From Trebonia sp963777905 (lineage in GTDB: Bacteria; Actinomycetota; Actinomycetes; Streptosporangiales; Streptosporangiaceae), in the NCBI GenBank assembly GCA_963777905.1, contig CAVZSM010000018.1, positions 24,238 to 88,237 on the forward strand: a DNA stretch of 64,000 nucleotides, read 5' to 3'. The notes below the pieces were generated by a model. It was not told the origin of the DNA and made no database searches. It was given only the letters and a program-made list of their open reading frames with translations. Positions 24,088 through 32,382 of this stretch are shown one piece after another; the stretch's first letter is position 1; every line of letters starts with the position of its first letter. A program made the position numbers and the translations under genes.

Positions 24088-24983
24088 TAACAGCAAGAGG
24101 CGGCGGGCTGGAGGACCTGCTCGGCGAGTACTACGCCGCGCTGGCAGCCGGCGATCCCGGCCGGCTGCCGCTGGCGGCCGACGTGACGTTGACCGAGAAC
24201 GGCCAGCGCATCGCCATCGGCACCGGGCTGTGGGCGACCACGGCCGGCGTCGCAGGCAGTCGCGTGGTGACGGTCAGCGAAGAGGCGTACGGGCCGGGCG
24301 GGACCGCGGGCAGCGTGGCCGGCTGGGGGATGATCACCGAGGGCGGCGCGGACGGCGCGGACGCGCTGCTCGGCGTCCGGCTGAAGACGACAGGCAAGGC
24401 CATCAGCGAGATCGAGACCCTGGTGGTGCGCCGCGCGCCGTTCGGCCGGACGACGTTCCCCGAGCGGCTGCTCGAACCCAGCGCGGCGATGGCGCAGATC
24501 CTGGAGCCGGCCGACCGCGGCACCCGCGAGGACCTGATCCAGGCCGCCAACGGCTACCTGGATGGCGTCTCCCGCGACGACGCCGGCCTCATCCCGGCCG
24601 CCGACGACTGCGTCCGGATCGAGAACGGCCTGCAGACGGTGCTGAACCCAGACGCCGATGGGTTCCCTGAGACGTTCGTCAGCAGCGGCGGGCTAGGCGG
24701 GCTCGGCCTCGGCGTGCGCGCGCAGATCCGCACGCTCGCCTTCCGCTACATCGAGGACATCCGCGACCGGCGCTTCGTCGCCGCCGACACCGAGCGCGGC
24801 CTCGTGCTCGTCTGCTGCTTCTTCGACCATCCGGGGAAGGTGCGCGGCGCGGGCTTCGACTCGCCCATCGCCGCGCCCAACAGCATGCTGATCTGGGAGC
24901 TGTTCAAGGTGGCCGGCGGCCTGATCCGGCGGATCGAGGCGATCGGGGCCGCGTTCCCCTACGGCATGCGCGCCGGCTGGTAA
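24084..24983 (+). CDS. DUF8021-like protein, paralogue 2
   Basis: 299 residues, similar along most of the length to the preceding gene (LPLAADVTLTENGQRIAIGTGLW, ISEIETLVVRR, AANGYLDGVSRDDAGLIPAADDCVRIENG, GPNSM/APNSM with IRRIEAI). The pair arose by tandem duplication. The start ATGATAACA is made by the 18-bp repeat, so the first residues MITAR are repeat-encoded. The overlap ATGA implies coupled translation. Function unknown; the neighbourhood suggests breakdown of an organic substrate. Confidence 0.75.
   Translation: MITARGGGLEDLLGEYYAALAAGDPGRLPLAADVTLTENGQRIAIGTGLWATTAGVAGSRVVTVSEEAYGPGGTAGSVAGWGMITEGGADGADALLGVRLKTTGKAISEIETLVVRRAPFGRTTFPERLLEPSAAMAQILEPADRGTREDLIQAANGYLDGVSRDDAGLIPAADDCVRIENGLQTVLNPDADGFPETFVSSGGLGGLGLGVRAQIRTLAFRYIEDIRDRRFVAADTERGLVLVCCFFDHPGKVRGAGFDSPIAAPNSMLIWELFKVAGGLIRRIEAIGAAFPYGMRAGW
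24085..24102 (+). repeat. 18-bp dispersed repeat, copy 5 (AAGAGG variant) at a stop/start overlap
   Basis: TGATAACAGCAAGAGGCG. Its TGA is the stop codon of DUF8021-like paralogue 1, with TAA following in frame as a second stop. The preceding A plus its TG gives the ATG of paralogue 2. Confidence 0.85.
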
Positions 24984-24999
24984 CCGTAGGATCAGCTGC

Positions 25000-25776
25000 A
25001 TGACCGATCCCACGCCCTACATGCGTGCGCTGCGCGCCTCGCACGACCGTCTCACCAGCGTCGCCGTATCCCTGGACTCCGATGACCTGCGCAAGCGGTC
25101 TTACGCGACAGAGTGGTCGATCGCCGACGTGCTGTCCCACCTGGGCAGCGGCGCGGAGATCTTCGAGCTGTACGTGAACGCGGGCCTCGGCGGCGAGCCG
25201 CCGGCGCAGGAGGACAACCAGCGGATCTGGGACACGTGGAACGCCCGGTCGCCAGAAGAGCAGGCTTCGCAGAGCGTTGCCGCCAACGAGGCGCTGGTCT
25301 CCCGCTTCGAGTCGCTGACCCCGGAGCAGCTCGACTCGCTACGGGTCACGATGTTCGGCGGCATGGTCATGGACGTGGCAGGGCTGCTGCGGATGCGCCT
25401 TTCCGAGCACGCGGTGCACAGCTGGGACGTGGAAGTCGCGGTCGACCCGGCCGCCCGGGTCTCCCAGGACGCGGTCGTGCTGCTGCTCGGCGCGCTGCCG
25501 CAAATGATGCAGTGGATGGGCAAGAAGGCCGCCGATCCCGCGGTGATCGCCGTCACCGCCACCAGCCCGGACGGCGCGTACACCATCGACACCGGCGGCG
25601 TCACCCTGACACCCGGGGCTGGGGAAGCGCCAGCGTCGGCTTCCGTGGAGCTGACGTCGGAAGCCCTGCTGCGCCTGGTCTACGGGCGGGTGGATGAGTC
25701 CGCCGTCGCCTCCGGCGAGCTGCGCACGGAGAACGTGACCTTGCCCGAGCTGCGGGCGGTGTTCCCGGGCTTCTAG
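25000..25776 (+). CDS. maleylpyruvate isomerase family mycothiol-dependent enzyme
   Basis: The 258-residue protein starts with an MDMPI/DinB-like helical domain (MRALRASHDRLTSVAVSLDSDDLRKRSYATEWSIADVLSHLGSGAEIFELY) containing the first metal His, then LRMRLSEHAVHSWDVEVAVD with further His, and a C-terminal SCP2-like part. Members bind zinc and use mycothiol for isomerase or transferase reactions. It is 16 bp behind DUF8021-like paralogue 2 on the same strand, likely one operon. Confidence 0.87.
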   Translation: MTDPTPYMRALRASHDRLTSVAVSLDSDDLRKRSYATEWSIADVLSHLGSGAEIFELYVNAGLGGEPPAQEDNQRIWDTWNARSPEEQASQSVAANEALVSRFESLTPEQLDSLRVTMFGGMVMDVAGLLRMRLSEHAVHSWDVEVAVDPAARVSQDAVVLLLGALPQMMQWMGKKAADPAVIAVTATSPDGAYTIDTGGVTLTPGAGEAPASASVELTSEALLRLVYGRVDESAVASGELRTENVTLPELRAVFPGF

Positions 25777-25866
25777 CGCCGAGCTTGACCTTTCCCTTGG
25801 GGCAACCCGCACACTGGCCGCATCGGGCATCCTGCCCGAAGACGAGGAAGGCGGCTTGTGGAGGAG

Positions 25867-25985
25867 ATGAGTATCGGTGAGTTCGCACGGCGATCCCGAC
25901 GATAAGCAGCTGTCGCTGACGCCGGAGGGCCTCGGCGTGCGGATCACCTACCTCGCCAGCCAGCCGCCAGCCGGTCGATGCGGCA
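25867..25985 (+). pseudogene. remnant of a MerR-type regulator (internal deletion)
   Basis: GAGGAG precedes ATG 25867, which encodes MSIGEFARRSR, the classic beginning of MerR-family HTH proteins, then a stop. In another frame, 25 bases later, QLSLTPEGLGVRITYLASQPP resembles the C-terminal end of MerR proteins with a GyrI-like domain. The DNA between seems deleted. Supporting residues are few, so this is tentative. Confidence 0.4.
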
Positions 25986-26051
25986 GGGGGTTTCCCGTCG
26001 AGGGTGGGCATCCCTGATCAGCGAGCCGACGGTTGCGGATGCCCGAAGAGG

Positions 26052-26549
26052 CTACGGCTGCTCGCCGGTCTGGGCCGCCCGGCGGAGCCAACGGCGCACG
26101 ATGCGCTCGTGGATCGGGATGACAGCCGGCCATACGAACCTGGCGGCGGGTCGCTCGAACTGCACGAATGAGGCGAGCGTCGCTGTAGAGGGACCGGTGT
26201 ACAGGACGAGGTCGCAGGCGAGGCCGAGTGCCCACTCGACGCTGAAGCGGATGTAGTCCTGCTCGTTGGCCTCGATCCAGTAGCCCAGCACGTGGTCTTT
26301 GGAGGGATACGGGCCGAGCCGGGCGGTGAGCGCCTTCCAGCCGTACCAGACGAACAGCCGCTCAATGGCCGGTGGCGACTCGTACATGGCCCGCGCCCAC
26401 CGCTCGGCGCTGCGTCGATCGACGGGATCGGCGACGACGCAGAAGGCGACTGCGTAGTCGATGCGGCCGACCCCAGCTCGGGAGCGGATCTCTTCAGGCA
26501 CGGCGGTCTTCGTCACTCGTGACTGCATCGAGTTGGCCCGCCTGGCCAT
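26052..26549 (-). CDS. DUF2867-like protein
   Basis: About 165 residues. The pattern DYAVAFCVVAD, RSAERWARAMYESPPAIERLFVWYGWKALTARLG, SKDHVLGYWIEANEQDYIRFSVE, TATLASFVQFERPAARFVWPAVIPIHERIVRRWLRRAA matches small actinobacterial proteins annotated DUF2867, with a lipid-binding-like fold of unknown role. ATG 26549 follows AAGGAGG at six bases, so it is favoured over a start eight codons upstream. It is divergent from a TetR gene, its probable regulator. Confidence 0.75.
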   Translation of the reverse strand: MARRANSMQSRVTKTAVPEEIRSRAGVGRIDYAVAFCVVADPVDRRSAERWARAMYESPPAIERLFVWYGWKALTARLGPYPSKDHVLGYWIEANEQDYIRFSVEWALGLACDLVLYTGPSTATLASFVQFERPAARFVWPAVIPIHERIVRRWLRRAAQTGEQP

Positions 26550-26638
26550 TGAGGGATCCTCCTTCCGTCTCATTCGGAGCGCTATTCAACAGCTGTATAG
26601 TAGCCGTTATTGTACATACGTCAAGTAATCTCGTTGGG

Positions 26639-27265
26639 GTGAGCGAGGACAGGCGACGGCGATTGACACCACAGCAGCGGCGCAACCAACTCCTCGACGT
26701 TGGGGCCGCCATGTTCGTCGCGCATACCTACGAGGAAGTGCGCATGGAGGACGTCGCCGCCCAGGCTGGGGTATCGCGGGCGCTGATGTACCGCTACTTC
26801 CCGACCAAGCGCGACTTCTTTGCCGCCATCTTCAAGGCAGACAGCGAACAGCTGCTTGCGGCGAGCGAGTTCGCCACCGACGTGCCAATCGCCGAGCAGG
26901 TTGTGGTCGGCCTCAACGCCCACCTCGACTATTTCTCGGCGCACAAGCACAACATCCTCACCGTCAACCGGGGTGCCCTCGCTGGCGACCCAACGGTTCA
27001 GGCCATCATCTCGGATCAGCTCGTCACCATTCGCAACCGGATGCTCGAGTTGATGGGCCAGGGGGGACATTCACGACAAGTGGCCTCCGCGGCCCTTGAC
27101 GGATGGCTGGCGTTCGTCCGTGCCGTCTGCGTCGACTGGCTCCAAGCCGACCAGCTCTCCCGAAACGAGGTGCTCGACCTCTGCCTCCGAGCGCTCGGAG
27201 GCATCTTGGCCGACCGAATCGACCTCGACAACATGGTCTTCGACCGCCAGCAGCCACCGTCCTAG
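26639..27265 (+). CDS. TetR family transcriptional regulator
   Basis: About 208 residues from GTG 26639. The HTH is clear: RNQLLDVGAAMFVAHTYEEVRMEDVAAQAGVSRALMYRYFPTKRDFFAAIF. The ligand domain has LNAHLDYFSAHKHNIL and AALDGWLAFVRAVCVDWL. A TAATCT -10 box ends seven bases before the GTG, suggesting a leaderless message. It probably represses the divergent DUF2867-like gene across an 89-bp AT-rich gap. Codon use is less GC-extreme than in its neighbours, consistent with acquired DNA. Confidence 0.87.
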   Translation: MSEDRRRRLTPQQRRNQLLDVGAAMFVAHTYEEVRMEDVAAQAGVSRALMYRYFPTKRDFFAAIFKADSEQLLAASEFATDVPIAEQVVVGLNAHLDYFSAHKHNILTVNRGALAGDPTVQAIISDQLVTIRNRMLELMGQGGHSRQVASAALDGWLAFVRAVCVDWLQADQLSRNEVLDLCLRALGGILADRIDLDNMVFDRQQPPS

Positions 27266-28004
27266 CCCTCGGTCAACCCGGACGCGTCATGATCGAGAGA
27301 CCGTGCGGCCAGACGACGACAACACGACGGTCGCGACCGCCGACCTCGACACCCACGCCGACGACATGTTGCGGCTCGTGACCGACGCCACGTTCACTTA
27401 CACAGACGGTCGGACGCTCCCTACCTGTATCGGCCCGGTGCCGCAAGTGGTTCCAGGGCCTTCTGCATCAGGGGCGCGGGTCAGTCCCGGGGCGTGCCGG
27501 ACTAGCCTCCCCGTTGCCCTGATCGCTGCCAGGGGTTCTGCGAGCGGGCGGGTCGGGTCACGGGGCGCGCAGCGCCCGCGCAGCGGCGCCGCAGGCGCCC
27601 TTGACGCGGCCCGAGAGCGGATCGTGGGGCGGCCGGGCAATGGGGGCGGAAAAGTTGGATTAACTGGGTTCGGCGGCGCGGCTGGTTCCTTTCCTGGTGG
27701 GTGGCGGGGTGACCGGCACCCGTGGTGACGGGCGGCGATGGAGGCAGCCAGGCTTACCTAGGCCCGCAGGGCTTTGCGTTTGCCCCAGCGACATGATGAT
27801 TGATCGGGTTGTCCCCTGCCTGCGGGGGATGCGGCCGCTCGGTCAATACAGGCCCTCCGCCTGGCCCTGCGCGGCAGGGCCGATGGCGGCTGACAGCGGA
27901 CTGGCGGAGCCGGCCGCGTGATCCCGCATCAGGTGAGTGCGGCTGCGCCGGTCGCCTGCCCTGGCAGTCACGGCGGCATGGTCACCATGGCGGTGCCGCC
28001 CGGT
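27266..28004. other. gene-poor decayed region before the IS110 element
   Basis: No convincing gene is present in 739 bp. A short frame near 27303-27430 reads DLDTHADDMLRLVTDATFTYTDG, which looks protein-like but matches nothing I recognise and is not followed by a coherent C-terminus. There is an 8-bp hairpin GGCCCTGC/GCAGGGCC at 27863-27881, and a single type I-E-like hairpin GTTGTCCCC ... GCGGGGGATG near 27809-27830. The stretch may include the right end of the IS110 element. Confidence 0.5.
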
Positions 28005-29041
28005 TCAGGCGGCGGTGAGGGCGTCGTCGCCGAGCTCGGACAGGATATGGCAGCCCTGCCGGACGATCTTGCGGGCCTCCGACAGGGCTGCCCGCTTGCC
28101 GTCCCTGCGGTCCTTGACCTGCGCGTAATAGTCGTCGTCGGGCGCGCAGGAGGGGGCGTGAACCTTGCCCGCCTCGAACAGGGCCCAGCGCAGGACCGCC
28201 GGCCCCTGCCGCGACAAGTGCCCCGGCGAGCGCTTGCCGTCGGAGGAGTAGACGGTGATGTCCAGCCCGGCGAACCGGACCGCCTCGCGGAAGGAGGAAA
28301 ACCGGCCCGCCCCGCCCAGCCAGGAGGTCATTGCCCGCGCAGTGACCGGCCCGACGCCTACAGCCGGGCGGTGAGCTCCTTCGCCCCGGTCAGGTGCGCG
28401 GCGGTGGCCACCAGCCGGCGCCGCAGCTCCTCCAGGTGCCCTTCCAGGCACGCGAGCACGTCCAGGGCGGTGGCGACCTGCAGCCGCCCGGCCGCCGACA
28501 GGTGCGCGGCCGCCGCCGCGCGCACCGCGGCCGCGCCCTTCCCGGTGCGCAGCGCGCCCGCGCCCAGGCGCGGGGCGCCCTGATGGAAGAAGACCGCGTG
28601 GATTCACTGCACCCATGCCGCGTGCTCGGCCCGCAGATCGTGATACAGCTCAAGCAGCGCCCGGCACTCCAGGATGCGGCCGGGCGGGACCCAGCATTCC
28701 GGGAGCCGGCCCTCGGCCAGCAGCCGCCGCAGGTGCGCCGAGTCGGTCTTGTCGGTCTTGGCGTGCCTCCTGCGGCCGCGCGCGGCCGCGGTGTCGGCCG
28801 GCTCGGCCACGTGCGCCGCGACCCCGGCCGCAGACATTTCCTCGGCGACGTACCGCCACCCGGTGCACCCCTCCAGGGCGAACGCGACGTCGCCACAGCC
28901 GGCGAACCGGCCCAGCCACGCCCGCAGGTGCACCCGGTCAGCCGGGGCGACCTGGCCCCGTTTCACCTCCCCGGTCACGGTGTCGACATAGTTGAAGGTC
29001 AGCTGCTTCCGATGGATATCCAGCCCGCCTACGATGGTCAT
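28005..29041 (-). pseudogene. IS110-family transposase, inactivated by a nonsense codon and a frameshift
   Basis: ATG 29041 opens with GGLDIHRKQLTF, then FALEGCTGWRYVAEEM and AKTDKTDSAHLRRLLAEGRLP, the DEDD RuvC-like domain of IS110 transposases. At 28604-28606 a TGA interrupts AAWVQ/IHAVFFHQG, where the family has Arg, so a single-base change of CGA is likely. At about 28358 one base is missing in ARLY/GVGPVTARAM, creating a TAG. The serine-type C-terminal domain continues to 28005 (SWLGGAGRFSSFREAVRFAG, LSRQGPAVLRWALFEAG). Repaired length is about 345 residues. Confidence 0.85.
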
Positions 29042-29043
29042 CG

Positions 29044-29135
29044 GGACCTCCCCAAGCTCCCGAGGGCGCCCTGACAGCGCCCGAACGCGAATTGCCTACA
29101 CAGCTCATCGTGACGCGTCTGAGCTGGGGAGGTCC
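29044..29135 (-). ncRNA. candidate bridge-RNA region of the IS110 element
   Basis: Just upstream of the transposase start, GGACCTCCCCAAGCTC (29044-29059) pairs with GAGCTGGGGAGGTCC (29121-29135) with one bulged base. The loop contains a second hairpin, GGGCGC/GCGCCC (29064-29082). In IS110-group elements the non-coding left end, upstream of the transposase, encodes the bridge RNA that specifies donor and target. Location and structure fit; guide loops have not been matched to element ends. Confidence 0.45.
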
Positions 29136-29284
29136 TCCCGGGGAGCGGACAGCAACCGCGGGGCCACCAGCCCCCAACCCGCCACGACCGAACAGCCGAT
29201 GCATGTCATCTATACGTCGGTGCGCACCGGCCTTGGGCCACGGACGCGGGCGGAAAAAGCCACGGACGGGGACGGTGGGTGCGG

Positions 29285-29617
29285 TTACGCTGATCGTCCG
29301 CCCGGCTTCTTGCCCCTGACCTGCAATTTCAGGATGTCTGCTCGCTGTCGCCGTCTCCTCGTCACCAGGGTCTTGCCCAGGTTCGGGCGGGGTCGGCTGA
29401 AGCCTGATGCATCACATCCGGTCACTAAGGACCTGGCGAGCTCCGCAGGCAGGAAGTGCCGTTTCGCCTCGGCGAAACCGGCCCAGTCGAATCTGTCGTG
29501 TTCCTTCCCGTCCACTACCACTTCCGTGACCCAGTGGACCTCCAACGGGCAGCCCCGCGGTGATGCGCGGCGCAAAACAGGTACGCGACCCCTGCGGAGC
29601 ACGGCTGGCGACCACAT
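29285..29617 (-). CDS. hypothetical protein, weakly supported
   Basis: A 110-residue frame with a protein-like centre (VHWVTEVVVDGKEHDRFDWAGFAEAKRHFLPAELARSLVTG) and a very basic C-terminus (KTLVTRRRRQRADILKLQVRGKKPGG). I do not recognise it. It lies between the IS110 element and an XRE regulator in the accessory patch, so it may be a fragment of a larger gene. No good ribosome site was seen. Confidence 0.3.
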   Translation of the reverse strand: MWSPAVLRRGRVPVLRRASPRGCPLEVHWVTEVVVDGKEHDRFDWAGFAEAKRHFLPAELARSLVTGCDASGFSRPRPNLGKTLVTRRRRQRADILKLQVRGKKPGGRSA

Positions 29618-29671
29618 GGGTTCTTGCCGTACCAGGACTCTGCCACTGGACGCGACGGCGCGGCGGTTAGG

Positions 29672-30538
29672 TCATCGCCTCCGGTCCCGGGTGTCGATCA
29701 GCGAGGTGACCCGCTGGAGATCATCCATGGTCCTGGGTACTTGCAGGACCATGAGCATGTCGGGGTGCTCGACCGGGCGAAACTGGAACATCTCCAGGTC
29801 GAGCCGCCCGATCTCGGGGTGATCAATCCCGATCGTTGCCGGTCTGAAGTCGCGGACGGGGTACTCCGCCCACCATTCGCGGAATTCCGGGCTGACCCCG
29901 GTCAGCTCCGCCGCTATCGTAGCGAATCGCGGGTCACCGGGTCTCTGGCCGGAGGCGGACCGGAACTGGCTCAGTACCGCGCGCGCGGCCGGCTCCCAGC
30001 GGACCATACGGACACGGTTCTCCGCGTCGCTGAACATCATCCACAGGAGATTGCGCCGCTCGGCAGGGAGCATCGCAGGGTCATGCCGCAGCCGCCTGTA
30101 AGGCTCGTTCCACGCAACGTAGTCGAAATGCACGTCATAGACGGAGGCGATGTTAGGGGCGGCCGCGTTGACCAGCCGCTGCATTCTGGGAAGCACATCG
30201 TCGGCGTGTGTACTGCCCGCTTCGGCGGCCAGACCCGCCAGGCCACGGAAGTACCGGCGCTGGTCGCGGTCGAGTAGCAGCGCCCGGGCCAGCGCTTCGA
30301 CCACCTGTTCGGACGCCGAGACGTTCCTGCCTTGTTCCAGCCAGGTGTACCAGGTGACGCTGACATCGGAGAGCTGGGCGACCTCTTCGCGCCGCAGGCC
30401 GGGAGTCCGTCGGCGGCCGGGATCGCAGTCCTCCGGCAGGCCCACATCGGCCGGCCGCAGCCGGGCCCGCTGAGTGCGGAGAAAGGCGGCCAGCTCCGCA
30501 CGGCGCGCTGACCGAGAGGTCTCATTGGCATTCGTCAC
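29672..30538 (-). CDS. XRE family regulator with MmyB-like ligand-binding domain
   Basis: The 288-residue protein has an N-terminal HTH (AELAAFLRTQRARLRPADVGL, RRTPGLRREEVAQLSDVSVTWYTWLEQGRNVSASEQVVEALARAL) and the MmyB-like domain (IASVYDVHFDYVAWNEPYRRL, MMFSDAENRVRMVRWEPAARAVLSQFR, HPEIGRLDLEMFQFRP). In actinomycetes these regulators usually sit beside and control an oxidoreductase or SDR-like gene. Here the divergent partner is the NmrA-like gene at 30672. Confidence 0.9.
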   Translation of the reverse strand: MTNANETSRSARRAELAAFLRTQRARLRPADVGLPEDCDPGRRRTPGLRREEVAQLSDVSVTWYTWLEQGRNVSASEQVVEALARALLLDRDQRRYFRGLAGLAAEAGSTHADDVLPRMQRLVNAAAPNIASVYDVHFDYVAWNEPYRRLRHDPAMLPAERRNLLWMMFSDAENRVRMVRWEPAARAVLSQFRSASGQRPGDPRFATIAAELTGVSPEFREWWAEYPVRDFRPATIGIDHPEIGRLDLEMFQFRPVEHPDMLMVLQVPRTMDDLQRVTSLIDTRDRRR

Positions 30539-30671
30539 AACCGACCTGGCTCCCGGGCGGGGTGGGCTGACAGGCCACAGGCTAGCAGTATCAGTACCCG
30601 GACCAGCTGGTCACGCCTCGTTATCCTGGCGATCACGGCCATGCACCCGAGGCATCACAAGAGGAGCTCGT

Positions 30672-31556
30672 ATGGCGGATCGCAAGGGACCAGTGCTGGT
30701 AATCGGCGCCACCGGGCAGCAGGGCGGCGCGACTGCGCGGCACCTGCTTGAACGTGATCGCATGGTCCGCGCCCTGGTGCGCGACCCGGCCTCGCCCGCC
30801 GCCAGGGCGCTGCGGCGAGCAGGGGCCGGTCTCGTCGTGGGTGACCTCGATGACCCGGCTTCGCTGCTGACGGCGATGAAAGGCGCGCACGGGGTCTTCC
30901 TTGTGCTGACCATGATGGCCGGTCCCAGGATCAGCCCGGAAGGCGTGGCGGCGGAAGAACGGCGGGGGCAGGCGGTGGCCGACGTTGCCCGGGAGTCCGG
31001 CATCGAGCATCTCGTGTACAGCTCGCTCAACGGGGCGAGCGCCCGTTCGGGAATCCCCTACTACGAGAGCAAGGCGAGGATCGAGGAGCACATCCACGCG
31101 CTCGGGCTTCCGGCGACCATCCTGCGTCCCGTCTCCTTCATGGACAATTTCGCCACCTACAATCGCCCGGTTCTGCACGACGGCGAACTCGTGGTCAACC
31201 TCGCCGTTCGGCCAGAGCTGCCGATGCAGATGATCGCGGTGCGGGACATCGGCGCGTTCGCGGCGATCGCGTTCGACCGGCCGGACCAGTACCTCGGCCG
31301 GACCGTCGAGATCGCCGGAGACGTACTCACGCCTCCGCAGATCGCTGAGACCTTTGGCCGTGCCTGCGGCCTGCCGGCACGTTTCCGCCAGACGCCCATC
31401 GAGCAGGTCCGCTCCTTCGACGTGCAGCTGGCCCAGATGTTCACGTTCTTTAACGAACACCCATCCGAGCTGGCCGACCTCCCCGCGCTGCGGGCGGAGC
31501 ACCCGGGCCTGATGCGGCTGGAGTCCTGGCTGCGCGAGACCGGGTGGAAGCCCTGA
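30672..31556 (+). CDS. NmrA/HSCARG-like NAD(P)-binding protein
   Basis: 294 residues from ATG 30672 with AGAGGAGCT ribosome site. The Rossmann motif VLVIGATGQQGGATARHLLERDRMVRALVRD opens the protein; YSSLNGASARSGIPYYESKARIEEHIHALGLPATILRPVSFMDNF is the NmrA signature region. Such proteins sense the NADPH/NADP ratio or act as atypical reductases. A cupin gene follows after 19 bp, and a MmyB-type regulator is divergent, so the three probably form one regulated unit. Confidence 0.87.
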   Translation: MADRKGPVLVIGATGQQGGATARHLLERDRMVRALVRDPASPAARALRRAGAGLVVGDLDDPASLLTAMKGAHGVFLVLTMMAGPRISPEGVAAEERRGQAVADVARESGIEHLVYSSLNGASARSGIPYYESKARIEEHIHALGLPATILRPVSFMDNFATYNRPVLHDGELVVNLAVRPELPMQMIAVRDIGAFAAIAFDRPDQYLGRTVEIAGDVLTPPQIAETFGRACGLPARFRQTPIEQVRSFDVQLAQMFTFFNEHPSELADLPALRAEHPGLMRLESWLRETGWKP

Positions 31557-31575
31557 ACACAGAAAGCGAGCAGAT

Positions 31576-32088
31576 ATGACCGACGGGCTACTGCTACCGC
31601 CTGGTGGCGGCCGCAGAATCCAGACCATGACACTGAAGGCGGGTGCCGAACAGTCAAAGACCTGGTCAGCGTTCGAGGCTGACGTCGCCCCCGGATTCGA
31701 CGTCGGGGCACACCTGCACCATCAGGCTGAAGAGGTGTTCTACGTACTGGAAGGCGAACTCGACCTGCTCGCCTTCAAGCCGGCTGCCACGGCTGGCGGC
31801 GACTGGCGCACCTGGGAATCGGCGACCGGCACCACGGTGTTCCGGGGAGGACCGGGGAGCTTCATGTTCGTTCCCGCTGGCTGTCCGCACGCCTTCTTCA
31901 ACCCGGGCCCCCAGCCGGCCCGCATGCTCTTCCTGGTCTCCCCGGCCGGCCACGAGATCTACCTTCAGGAACTCACCGACCTGCTTGCCGCCGGAGGACC
32001 ACCAGACCAAGCCGAGATCTCGGCGCTACGGCGCCGCCACGACATTCACCAGCTCACGCCCCTCACCAGCCACCCGCCCGGGCAATAA
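31576..32088 (+). CDS. cupin domain-containing protein
   Basis: The 170-residue protein has the two cupin motifs: PGFDVGAHLHHQAEEVFYVLEGELDLLAF (G, H, H, E, G) and GGPGSFMFVPAGCPHAFFNPGPQPARMLFLVSP (P, G, H, N). A metal-binding beta barrel is expected. GAAAGCGAG lies before the ATG. It is cotranscribed with the NmrA-like gene. Substrate unknown. Confidence 0.87.
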   Translation: MTDGLLLPPGGGRRIQTMTLKAGAEQSKTWSAFEADVAPGFDVGAHLHHQAEEVFYVLEGELDLLAFKPAATAGGDWRTWESATGTTVFRGGPGSFMFVPAGCPHAFFNPGPQPARMLFLVSPAGHEIYLQELTDLLAAGGPPDQAEISALRRRHDIHQLTPLTSHPPGQ

Positions 32089-32382
32089 GCGACCTCGACG
32101 CCGTCCCGTCCGGTACGCATCCGCTGAACCGCGTCGCAAAGTTGCGCACAGGCGCGCCCCCGGCGGCCGGATCCGCCTGGGCGGAGGTAAGAGCCTGCTT
32201 GCGGCCTCGACCCACACGGCGCTGTAGGCCGAGTCCGGATGATGCCGCCCGGGCAGTCTGGAGGACCCGGGTTCCGGGAGCCCCGCGGGCCACGGACAAG
32301 GACCCGAATGCCACGGACGGTTCGGGCTGGAGCCCGGGTGCTGAGGGCGTCGGCGATGCGCTGGTCGGCGGCATCAGCCTGA
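32089..32382. other. non-coding gap, no feature recognised
   Basis: Convergent intergenic region of about 294 bp between the cupin gene and the isocitrate lyase/PEP mutase family gene. I see no gene, terminator with a U-run, RNA gene or copy of the 18-bp repeat in it. Confidence 0.6.

Larger units (their letters stand above)
27950..29290 (-). mobile_element. IS110-family insertion sequence, probably immobile in cis
   Basis: The element consists of the broken transposase gene and a 240-bp upstream non-coding segment with strong secondary structure. Ends are approximate because IS110 elements lack terminal inverted repeats and leave no classic target duplication. It lies in a gene-poor accessory stretch with other decayed genes. 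Retained upstream structure means it might still be mobilised by a related transposase. Confidence 0.6.

Noticed and set aside
27806..27837. A type I-E CRISPR-like repeat (GTTGTCCCC ... GCGGGGGATG)
   Set aside because: Only one copy is present, no spacer-repeat periodicity follows, and no cas gene is in the window.
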